Shown here piece after piece: positions 25,264 through 33,097 of a DNA stretch of 64,000 bases. The stretch's first letter is position 1. Each line of letters opens with the position of its first letter. The stretch lies in assembly GCA_944342025.1 (NCBI GenBank), contig CALVMD010000006.1:43864-107863 (forward strand), given 5' to 3'. Both the position numbers and the translations under genes were made by a program. The notes below the pieces were generated by a model. The model was not told the DNA's origin. It made no database searches and was given only the letters and a program-made list of their open reading frames with translations. This DNA comes from an uncultured Clostridia bacterium. Its GTDB lineage: Bacteria; Bacillota; Clostridia; Christensenellales; Borkfalkiaceae.

Positions 25264-26286
25264 ATGAAAAAATTAAGCGTACTGATAAAAGAGGCGGGAG
25301 GCAAAAAGGGAATTTTGGCTGCCCTGAAAAAGATAGGGCTGCGGTTCAGGAATTACATTTTGGACACGGACGAAATGCTTCCCGGGCAAAAGATAAGGTG
25401 GAAAAGGGTATTCGGGCTGAGTTCGCTGATAGCGTTTTTGTTTGCTTTGCCCGCAATCGTCACGAATGTGATCTTCGACTGGATCCCGATGTTCGACGGC
25501 ATCATCAAAGCGTTCTGCTACGTGGACAGATCGGGCGAGTCGTACTTTATAGGGCTGGAAAACTTTAAGAACGTATTTACCGATCCGATCTTATACAAGT
25601 CCATCGGCAACATGCTGTTCTTTTTTGTCTTTAATCTGATCTTGATGTTTCCGACCATCATCTGTACGGTGGTCATGTTCAGGATGAAAAGCGCGAAAGT
25701 CCAATATGTCTATCGCGTTTTGCTGTGTTTGCCGATGGTCGTGCCGTCCCTGGTGTTCACGCTCTTGTGGATCTTCGTGTTCGGCTACAATTTCGGCGTG
25801 ATGACCGATCTTGCGGAAAAAATCTTCGGCGAAAGATATAATTTTTTGGGCGATCCCGACCTCATCAAATGGACGATCCTCTTTACGGGCATCCCTTGGG
25901 TCACTTCTAACAACGTTCTGATCTATATCGGCGGCCTGAACGGAATCAGCGAGTCGGTCTGGGACGCGGCAAAGCTCGACGGGGTAGGGCCGATCAAAAA
26001 ATTCTTCTCTTTGGAACTTCCGCTGATCGTGGGACAGTTCAAATTGGTCCTCATCGGCGTTTTGGGCGCGTCGATCACCACGTATTCGACGCAGCTGATG
26101 TATTACAACGCGGCGGTGCACGACGCGGTCATGACGCCGGGGCTCCTGATGTATTTCAAGGCGTTCCCGCTCACCACGGTGCCTGCCGATTACGGTTACT
26201 CTTATGCGTTGGGCTTGGTGCTGTTCGTGGTGTCGCTGACTCTGTCGCTGCTGTCGATGAAGTTTGTCAAATCGGCCGATTATTGA
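25264..26286 (+). CDS. ABC sugar transporter permease 1
   Basis: Inner-membrane permease of about 340 residues, CUT1 family (MalF/LplB-like). A cytoplasmic N-terminal stretch of ~55 residues precedes the first helix (GLSSLIAFLFALPAIV). The ATPase-contact EAA loop appears as SVWDAAKLDGVGPIKKFF near residue 240. ATG at 25264 is chosen; a TTG two codons earlier is possible because the ribosome-binding site is weak. It works with the next gene product and a shared ATPase encoded elsewhere, since none is present in this locus. Confidence 0.92.
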   Translation: MKKLSVLIKEAGGKKGILAALKKIGLRFRNYILDTDEMLPGQKIRWKRVFGLSSLIAFLFALPAIVTNVIFDWIPMFDGIIKAFCYVDRSGESYFIGLENFKNVFTDPILYKSIGNMLFFFVFNLILMFPTIICTVVMFRMKSAKVQYVYRVLLCLPMVVPSLVFTLLWIFVFGYNFGVMTDLAEKIFGERYNFLGDPDLIKWTILFTGIPWVTSNNVLIYIGGLNGISESVWDAAKLDGVGPIKKFFSLELPLIVGQFKLVLIGVLGASITTYSTQLMYYNAAVHDAVMTPGLLMYFKAFPLTTVPADYGYSYALGLVLFVVSLTLSLLSMKFVKSADY

Positions 26287-26299
26287 GAGGTGAACGAGC

Positions 26300-27172
26300 A
26301 TGGAAAATCTGAAAACAGAGTCCCCGATCGCACAGAAAATGCATCGGAGGAAAAAATGGATCCCGCAGGATCTCGGAAAACATATCTACATGTGGATCGT
26401 GCTCATCCTGATGCTGATGCCGCTGTACATATTGCTCATTTCCTCGGTAAAAACATCGGCGCAGGTGCTCAACGATTTCTTCGTTCCCACTTTCCCGTTT
26501 GTCTTCTCAAACTTCCCCAAAGCGTGGGAAATCATTTCGCCGTATTTTACGACGACGTTCTATTACGCGGTGCTGAACACGGTGTTAACGACGCTCGTTG
26601 CCGTTCTGGCGGGATATGCGTTCGGCAAACTCAGGTTCCCCGGGCGCAAGCTGCTGTTCATGCTGCTTTTTGCAAAGATGTTTTTGCCGACCGTCATGAA
26701 CCTCGTCCCGTCGTTCATGCTCGCGTCCAAACTCGGCATCCTGAACACCGCATGGGTCATCGTGCTGTTCTGCATCGGACAGTCGCAGCCGTACTGGGTG
26801 TTCGTCATGAAAACGTTCGTCGAGCAGCAGCCCAAAGAGCTGTTTGAATCCATGCGGCTGGACGGCGCGAGCGAATTCCGCATCTTTACGACGCTCGTGA
26901 CGCCGCTCCTTTTGCCCATGATCTCGCTGATGGCGATCAACCTCGTGCTGTTCAGCTGGAACGACTTCGTCTGGCCTCTCGTCACGCTGACCGAGGATTC
27001 CAAGCGCACCATCACGGTCGGACTGTATTGGCTGAGCAAGAGCCAGGTCGGCAGAGATTACGGCGTGCTGATGTCGGGGTATCTGCTGTCCGCTCTCCCG
27101 CTCGTGGTCGTGTTCATGTTCGGCATGAAGGCGTTCATGAAGGGCCTTACGGCTGGCGCTATCAAAATTTAA
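26300..27172 (+). CDS. ABC sugar transporter permease 2
   Basis: Second CUT1 permease subunit of 290 residues (MalG/YtcP-like). Six helices are expected: the first is MWIVLILMLMPLYILLI and the last lies near GYLLSALPLVVVFMFGM. The EAA loop reads ELFESMRLDGASEFRIF. The C-terminus ends in MKGLTAGAIKI, a standard ending for this family. It starts 13 bp after the first permease and is followed after 20 bp by the first glycan-degrading gene, so transport and breakdown are one unit. Confidence 0.94.
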   Translation: MENLKTESPIAQKMHRRKKWIPQDLGKHIYMWIVLILMLMPLYILLISSVKTSAQVLNDFFVPTFPFVFSNFPKAWEIISPYFTTTFYYAVLNTVLTTLVAVLAGYAFGKLRFPGRKLLFMLLFAKMFLPTVMNLVPSFMLASKLGILNTAWVIVLFCIGQSQPYWVFVMKTFVEQQPKELFESMRLDGASEFRIFTTLVTPLLLPMISLMAINLVLFSWNDFVWPLVTLTEDSKRTITVGLYWLSKSQVGRDYGVLMSGYLLSALPLVVVFMFGMKAFMKGLTAGAIKI

Positions 27173-27192
27173 CGGAGAAGAAAGAGAAAGCT

Positions 27193-29394
27193 ATGCTGAA
27201 AATTCTCTACGATAAAGCGGACGGCGCGATCGCGTTCGCCGTCCGCGACATCCTTTCGTTTTCCCGCCGCGATTTCGACGGGGAGCACACCGTTTCCGTC
27301 AAAGTGACGGAAGGCCTGCCCGCGGACATACGCGTTGCCGCGGGCGGGCGCTCGGCGGCGGTCGAAGGCAAAGATTCCGCCTCGGCCGTGTTCGGGCTGT
27401 ATGATCTTCTGAGCAAATCCGGGTATTTGTTTGAGTTTTCGGGCATCGTGCATCCGCGGAAAAAGATCTGCGGGTTTCCCGAACTTTCCTATACGCATAC
27501 GGCGGGCATGCGGGAGCGGGGCATCCGCATGCATCTGAACTTTGTGCAGGATCAAAGCTGCTTTACCGAACAGGAATTTGCCGATTTTATCCGCAGCATG
27601 CCCAGACAGAAGATGAATTTCCTTCTGTTCCATATGTACAACTGCCAGGAGTTTTTCCCTTTTGCGTACAGGGGAGTCAAACATCTCGATCTTGCCATCG
27701 GCAACCTTGAAAAGAAGCCGCTCAGCGACACGATGATCGGAAGGAAGAAGATCAAGGTCAAAAAGTACTGGTATCCGCGCGAATTTGAAGGCATAGAGGA
27801 CAACGAGCAGCTGATGCTCGCCGTTTACGGGCGTTACCGCCGGATGATGTCGCTGGCGAAACAGGCGGGGCTGGAAGTCGCCGTCTCTTTCGAACCGGAA
27901 ACGCTCGGAGAAACGTTCGGCAAGCATCTGCGGGAATGGAGCGAAAATTCCGTTCAGATCAACGAAAAATATTCTCTCACGAACGATTGGCAGGAGGGGT
28001 GGAGCGGAAAGAAACTGGTGGACGCGGACATCCGCAATCCCGTCGTGTTCGACATCGCCGTCGAGCGCTGCCGCGCGATCCTGGACGCCTATCCGATGAT
28101 CGATCAGCTGCACCTCATCTCCAAAGAGGGGGGCAGTTATAAGAGGGATACGGAAGAGGAATACATCGCGGAACTCGAGCGTATTTTCCGCAAATTCGAG
28201 ATAGACGGGTCGCTTTTGGATCTGGACAGCTTGCGCGAAACGGTGCAGGATGACGAAGACGGCAGCGCGGCAAACCCGCGTTCCGCGCAGTACTGGACGG
28301 TTTTGCCGGGAGAAAATCATTTCGCTACGGTCTGCGGCGTGCTTCGGTTTGTGGAATACGCGTACGACGTCTTCCGCGCGGCGCCTTTGGCGGCGCGCAT
28401 GGAGGAAATGCACGTAAAACCCGTGATCACCGTGTATACGCCCAATCCCGCCACGATCGGCAGGATCACGCCCATCGTCGCGGCGATGTTGCCGGAAGGC
28501 ATGGCGTTCCATCTGCTGGCGGACTACGGGGCGGCGGACATCGCGGACAAAATGGATCTGTGGCAGCCGCTGTTCGACAAAAAACTGGATGTCGGCGTGA
28601 TCTCGTGGCTGGAGTTTGACGGCTGCATGATGTTGCAGCAGGGGTGGACGGATTCTATAGAAAAGAATGTCCGCAAAGCGCGCGAGATGGGGGCGCAGAC
28701 GATCTATTTCAATCATTGGCGGGTGCGCGGCAACGAGCACAACGCAGACGCTGCCGCCGAATGCGCTTGGGACCCCGAGGGCTATTCGAAGCGCAATTAT
28801 TTTGCAAAGCTTTACGGGACGGAGGCCGCGGCGCAGGCAGAACGCGCCTATTCGCTGTTGGAAAAGGCGACCGTATACTCCAAACGAAACAATTTCAACG
28901 TCGGCTTTACGACGGACTGGGTCATCAATATCTGTACCGACCCGCCCGGATATTATTGGCGCTGCCTGCTCGTTTCGGCGAAAAATTATGCGGCGGCCGC
29001 AGCCGCGTTCGAACAGCTGCGCGGACTTTGCGAGGGGGTCGGAAAAGTGCGGGCGCACTATCTCGCCGACATGTGCCGCATCTCGAAAGAACATCTGGAA
29101 GCCGTCTCGCTGTTGCAGGACGCCAAACTTCCGCTCGTGGGCTACGGGTGCTGGCCGCTTGACGAAAAAAAGAGGGCCATGCCGCCGCCGCAGCTTTTGA
29201 AAAGACTGAAAGCGAGCGCCGAAAAAGGGCTCGGCAAAGAATACACGTATATGAAAGTTCTTGCCAAATGGGTCAGGACCTGCGATCAGCAGGGTCAGCT
29301 TGCCATGCACCAGCAGGGCCTGATCGAGCCGTTCGAACGGCTTGTGCAGTCGCTTGAAAAATGGTATGAACAGGAGAGCAGCTATGTTTTGTGA
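27193..29394 (+). CDS. Putative glycoside hydrolase with GH67/GH20-like N-terminal domain
   Basis: A 733-residue protein I cannot assign to a family with certainty. Residues 1-95 look like the small alpha/beta domain found before GH20, GH67 and GH84 barrels (ending ASAVFGLYDLLSKSGYLFEF). A TIM-barrel-like region follows (RGIRMHLNFVQ, then MNFLLFHMYN). Acidic strand ends suitable for catalysis include AVSFEPE and HLISKEGG. There is no signal peptide, so it acts on imported oligosaccharides. An alpha-glucuronidase-type activity would fit the uronate genes nearby, but that is inference. The start is ATG 27193 after GGAGAAG; the stop overlaps the next gene by 11 bases. Confidence 0.6.
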   Translation: MLKILYDKADGAIAFAVRDILSFSRRDFDGEHTVSVKVTEGLPADIRVAAGGRSAAVEGKDSASAVFGLYDLLSKSGYLFEFSGIVHPRKKICGFPELSYTHTAGMRERGIRMHLNFVQDQSCFTEQEFADFIRSMPRQKMNFLLFHMYNCQEFFPFAYRGVKHLDLAIGNLEKKPLSDTMIGRKKIKVKKYWYPREFEGIEDNEQLMLAVYGRYRRMMSLAKQAGLEVAVSFEPETLGETFGKHLREWSENSVQINEKYSLTNDWQEGWSGKKLVDADIRNPVVFDIAVERCRAILDAYPMIDQLHLISKEGGSYKRDTEEEYIAELERIFRKFEIDGSLLDLDSLRETVQDDEDGSAANPRSAQYWTVLPGENHFATVCGVLRFVEYAYDVFRAAPLAARMEEMHVKPVITVYTPNPATIGRITPIVAAMLPEGMAFHLLADYGAADIADKMDLWQPLFDKKLDVGVISWLEFDGCMMLQQGWTDSIEKNVRKAREMGAQTIYFNHWRVRGNEHNADAAAECAWDPEGYSKRNYFAKLYGTEAAAQAERAYSLLEKATVYSKRNNFNVGFTTDWVINICTDPPGYYWRCLLVSAKNYAAAAAAFEQLRGLCEGVGKVRAHYLADMCRISKEHLEAVSLLQDAKLPLVGYGCWPLDEKKRAMPPPQLLKRLKASAEKGLGKEYTYMKVLAKWVRTCDQQGQLAMHQQGLIEPFERLVQSLEKWYEQESSYVL

Positions 29395-31651
29395 CAGATT
29401 TTTTCTTCTGAAAAATGTATCGGAGCTCCGCAAAGCGATCGAGACGGGCGCCCAGACGCCCAGGCAGCGCTCTTTATGGAACATGATGCTTTCCTGCGCG
29501 CGGAGCGGGCCGCTGAATTATCCTTGGTTTACTCCCTTCGTCGCCGTCGTCACGCAGGAAAAACAGGATGTCGAAAAAGCGAAGCGCGTCATCGCCACAT
29601 ATGCAGACAAGCTGAATCATCAGAATTATTGCACGGGTTTGCAGTTCCATTTCTGGTGTTTCGCCTTCCCGCACGCGAAATGGGCGATGTATTATCAGTG
29701 GCTTTGCGCACTGGGCGCTTATACGCCGGAAGAGCGCGAAGAGCTGGACGCGGTGTTCCTCAATTATCAGTTCACCAATTTTTATTACGGCATGCGCACA
29801 AAACCCGAGCCGGAGTGCGCGGACAATCAGACGCTTAGCCTGACCCTCTCCAACGTCATCGTGGGGTACCTCTTTTCGGATACGCGTATCGGGAAGATCA
29901 TGCTGCGCGACGGGCTGAAACGCCTGCCCGAGATCATCGGCAGGCTGCCCGCGTCCGGTTATACGGGCGAGGGCAGCGATTATATGGACTGCGTCAACGG
30001 GCCTGCCATGTGGATCTGCTGCGAGGCGCTGGAAGAGATCACCGGCGAAAAGGGCGTGGCGTTCAAGAGATTTGAACCCAACGGCGTGCGCCCCGTCGAC
30101 GTTCTGGATATCTGCGCGCGCGAGTGGATGCCGGGCGGGCTTCTGCTCCCGTGGGACAATTACGGCTATAACTGCGGGGTGAAAGCGCCCGTCGCATACG
30201 CGGCGAAGATCACGGGCAATGCCCGTTATTACGAGATGCTGGAAAAGGACGCGGACTGGGCGTACGACATCGGCACCGGCTGGGCGTACGACGATATGGT
30301 GTGGACGCTCATTTTTTGGCCGACCCAAGCGCCGAGCGTTTGGGAAAAAACGAAAAACTGGTTCGTTTCGGGCGTGGGCGGCGCGCTTGTCGGCGCGGGC
30401 GACACGCAGTATCTCATGCAGATGTGGGACGAATCGGGCGTGGAATGCCCCACGCGTTCCCATGTAAATCCGAACGCGGTCATTTTCAACGCGTATCATC
30501 TTCCCGTTTCGGCCGACGGGTCGAAAATGGAATTCGACTGCACGCGTTTCGAATATCCGGACACGTGGCGGGTCGTCGATTTTCTGTCGATGGATTCCAC
30601 GTCTCGCTACAATTACGGGGACGGCTGCATCGGGGCGCATTCCTGCGTGATCGTGGACGGAAACGAGAGCATGCGCGCCATGACCGAATACCCGCAGACG
30701 AAGAGCGAAGACTGTTCTGCGGAAGAGGGCTATCTCTCCTCGGACGCGACGCCGCTGTATGCGGAGCATTTTCCCGACGCGATCCGCGTGTCCCGCAAAA
30801 GCAGTCTGCACTGCGATCGTTTTTTTGTGATCGAAGACGATCTGCGGTTCGGGGAAGAACATCTGCTCACGAGCCGTTTTCTTCTGAGGCCGGGCGCGGA
30901 ACCGTGCGAAAACGGCGTCAGGATCGTCACCCCGGAGGGCGTCGTGCTCTCTCTGTGCGAAGTAGGCGGCGGAAGCGAAATTTCCGTGGAAAACGTCAAA
31001 AATTACCCGCATAAACCCGATCTTGCGTGCGTCATCGCCGATTTCAACCGGCGGGCGAAAAAGCTCGACCGCCTGTTCGTGGCATTTATGTCCAAGCGGT
31101 TTTCCGATTACGAGCAGATCGGGGGATTCCGAGCGGTCGCCGACGAAAAAGGAGATCTTTGTTACAAAGAGGCCGCAAAACTTTTGTCGGATCCCGGAGA
31201 GACGTTCGACCTTTCTCTCCCTCCTTTTATGGAAAGAGAGGCGAAGATCTGTTCCGTTTGGTGGTTCGGCAAAAAAATCGCCAAAAAAGAAGGGAAGGCG
31301 GTCCTCGTCTTGCCCGCGGGGCTGATCGAGCCGGAACTGTACCTCAACGGCAAAAAGTTCGATCTTTCGCCCTACGACCGTTCGATGCAGCTGATACGGC
31401 CGCATGTCCCGTTGCCGGACGAATTTTCGGGAGAGGGGCAGATCGACGTCGTTCTGAAAACGCGGGTGCCCGTCGACCATTATTACGGCAAAGGATGGGG
31501 CACATACGGAATGAACGGCGGCGTGTCTCTGGCTTACGCGCAGGAAGAGGAGCGGCCCGAAAAGATCGAGTACGACGGCAAAACGCTGCGCGTTTGCACG
31601 AACAAAAAAGAATATGTCACGGAATACGTGCGATCGGGGGATGAAAAATGA
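29384..31651 (+). CDS. Heparinase II/III-like polysaccharide lyase or hydrolase
   Basis: A 755-residue protein without a signal peptide. The N-terminal ~370 residues are helical with many aromatic residues, as in an alpha/alpha toroid. The C-terminal half is beta-rich and contains IGAHSCVIVDG, comparable to the AHNTVxVDG block of heparinase II/III family proteins. Such proteins cleave uronate-containing glycans by beta-elimination. That would feed the KDG kinase and KDPG aldolase encoded downstream. Family membership rests on fold pattern and this motif only. It overlaps the genes on both sides, so it is an integral part of the operon. Confidence 0.6.
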   Translation: MFCDRFFLLKNVSELRKAIETGAQTPRQRSLWNMMLSCARSGPLNYPWFTPFVAVVTQEKQDVEKAKRVIATYADKLNHQNYCTGLQFHFWCFAFPHAKWAMYYQWLCALGAYTPEEREELDAVFLNYQFTNFYYGMRTKPEPECADNQTLSLTLSNVIVGYLFSDTRIGKIMLRDGLKRLPEIIGRLPASGYTGEGSDYMDCVNGPAMWICCEALEEITGEKGVAFKRFEPNGVRPVDVLDICAREWMPGGLLLPWDNYGYNCGVKAPVAYAAKITGNARYYEMLEKDADWAYDIGTGWAYDDMVWTLIFWPTQAPSVWEKTKNWFVSGVGGALVGAGDTQYLMQMWDESGVECPTRSHVNPNAVIFNAYHLPVSADGSKMEFDCTRFEYPDTWRVVDFLSMDSTSRYNYGDGCIGAHSCVIVDGNESMRAMTEYPQTKSEDCSAEEGYLSSDATPLYAEHFPDAIRVSRKSSLHCDRFFVIEDDLRFGEEHLLTSRFLLRPGAEPCENGVRIVTPEGVVLSLCEVGGGSEISVENVKNYPHKPDLACVIADFNRRAKKLDRLFVAFMSKRFSDYEQIGGFRAVADEKGDLCYKEAAKLLSDPGETFDLSLPPFMEREAKICSVWWFGKKIAKKEGKAVLVLPAGLIEPELYLNGKKFDLSPYDRSMQLIRPHVPLPDEFSGEGQIDVVLKTRVPVDHYYGKGWGTYGMNGGVSLAYAQEEERPEKIEYDGKTLRVCTNKKEYVTEYVRSGDEK

Positions 31652-32220
31652 AAGAGACATTGCTGGCGGAAGAAAGCTGTTTTGAAAGCGAAGAATCGCT
31701 CCGTAAAAATGCGGCGCATCCCGACTGGCGGGTGCGCTATGCGGCTGCGGTCGCGATCGGCGAGAGCGGCAACGCCGAATTTCTTCCTCTTTTGGAGCAG
31801 ATCGTAAAGACGGAAAAAACGCGCCCGCTCTATTCGCAGCCGTCCTGTCATTTCGAAAACGCGCCCGACGATACCGCCATGGCGGAAATGGTCGGCCCGA
31901 TCCGCGCCCGATTCGACAAAGAATACGACGATTTCACTCTGCAGGCGTGGCAGTGCCGCGGAAGGGTTTTGCAGGCAGCCTATTTTGCATACGCAAAGCT
32001 GGGAAAAGAGAGCAAATTCCTCAACGAAGAGATGTTCCGCATCCTCAAAGAGGATGTCGACGACGCAGCCATGTCGGCAGGCTATGTTGCGTTTGCCGCC
32101 TGCGGCGGGAAAGAGGTGTATGACCGGCTCGTGGAGATCGGCGGCTGCACGCATTACTGCGCGGGGGTCGAACGCGAAAAAACACTGCGGATTTTGAGGG
32201 AAAAATGCAAACTTCATTGA
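31648..32220 (+). CDS. HEAT-repeat-like protein
   Basis: A 190-residue helical protein with HEAT-type repeats: an early unit HPDWRVRYAAAVAIGESG (residues 25-42) and later units around RVLQAAYFAYAKLG and AAMSAGYVAFAACGG. It shows no catalytic motif, signal peptide or membrane segment. HEAT proteins usually serve as binding scaffolds. It overlaps both the heparinase-like gene (4 bases) and the nitrilase-like gene (16 bases). That tight coupling suggests it acts with one of those enzymes, perhaps as a chaperone or subunit. No closer assignment is possible. Confidence 0.65.
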   Translation: MKETLLAEESCFESEESLRKNAAHPDWRVRYAAAVAIGESGNAEFLPLLEQIVKTEKTRPLYSQPSCHFENAPDDTAMAEMVGPIRARFDKEYDDFTLQAWQCRGRVLQAAYFAYAKLGKESKFLNEEMFRILKEDVDDAAMSAGYVAFAACGGKEVYDRLVEIGGCTHYCAGVEREKTLRILREKCKLH

Positions 32221-33080
32221 AAATGGCGATCGCTTCGGTGCCGTCTTTGCCGGGCGACGTCGAAGGAAACCTGAATAAAATCGAACAGGCCGCGCGGGAA
32301 GCCGCCCGCGTCGGGTGCGAATTTTTACTGACGCCCGAAATGAGCGCGTCGGGCTACGGTTCTTATCCGGAAGTGCTGAAAACGGCTGAGTGCGCGGGGG
32401 ACGGGCCGATCTATCGCGGGCTTGCCAAGATCGCCTCTGCGTACGGCATGGCTGTCGCCGCGGGATTTGCCGAACCGGATGGAGACCGGCGCCTGATCTC
32501 GCATTACTGCGTATTCCCCGACGGGCGTTTCAACGTCACGCGCAAGCACCGCGTGACGCCCGCCGAGTTTCCGCTTTCGCCCGCGGTCAGGCTGTATTAC
32601 GACGATACGGAAGAGATCGGCCACGTGTACGAAGGGGAAGAAAAATTCAACGTTTTCACGGTGAAGGGCATCCCCTGCGCGATCGTCATCTGCGCGGACT
32701 GGGGCATCAAAAATCTGTTGGATAAGTTGCAGCGCCTCGGCGTGCGGCTTATCATGCTGGTCACGGGCGCGGGCGGCACAAAGGACGACCGATATTCGCT
32801 GGAAGCGCTGCGCGATCCGAAAAATACGGTCCTGCGGGAAAAATATCTCAAAGAAATGGGGCACTGCGCTCCCGACGGCATGCTCTTCGAGTGCATGGAC
32901 AGGAATATGGCGTTTGCATGCTGCAATCTGATCGGGGACGACGGCAAGAAATATTGTCACGGCGGCAGCGGCAAGATCGTGAACTGCGACGGAGAACTTC
33001 TGTACACGATGCCGGGCATCCCCGTGATCGAAAAGATGCGTACGACCTGCGGCTTTGCCGAATTGAAGTTCGAACTGTAA
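32205..33080 (+). CDS. Nitrilase-superfamily carbon-nitrogen hydrolase
   Basis: An amidase-type enzyme of 291 residues. The Glu-Lys-Cys triad is complete: Glu45 (TPEMSASGYG), Lys114 (TRKHRVTP) and Cys163 (VICADWGIK). Members hydrolyse amides, carbamoyl or acyl-amine bonds. No other gene here handles nitrogen, so the substrate may be an amide or ureido group on the imported glycan, such as an uronamide. That is speculation from context. The start used is ATG 32205; a second ATG six codons on is possible. It overlaps the HEAT-repeat gene, and the GH116 gene follows 17 bp later. Confidence 0.85.
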   Translation: MQTSLKMAIASVPSLPGDVEGNLNKIEQAAREAARVGCEFLLTPEMSASGYGSYPEVLKTAECAGDGPIYRGLAKIASAYGMAVAAGFAEPDGDRRLISHYCVFPDGRFNVTRKHRVTPAEFPLSPAVRLYYDDTEEIGHVYEGEEKFNVFTVKGIPCAIVICADWGIKNLLDKLQRLGVRLIMLVTGAGGTKDDRYSLEALRDPKNTVLREKYLKEMGHCAPDGMLFECMDRNMAFACCNLIGDDGKKYCHGGSGKIVNCDGELLYTMPGIPVIEKMRTTCGFAELKFEL

Positions 33081-33097
33081 AAGACGGAGAGAAAGAG

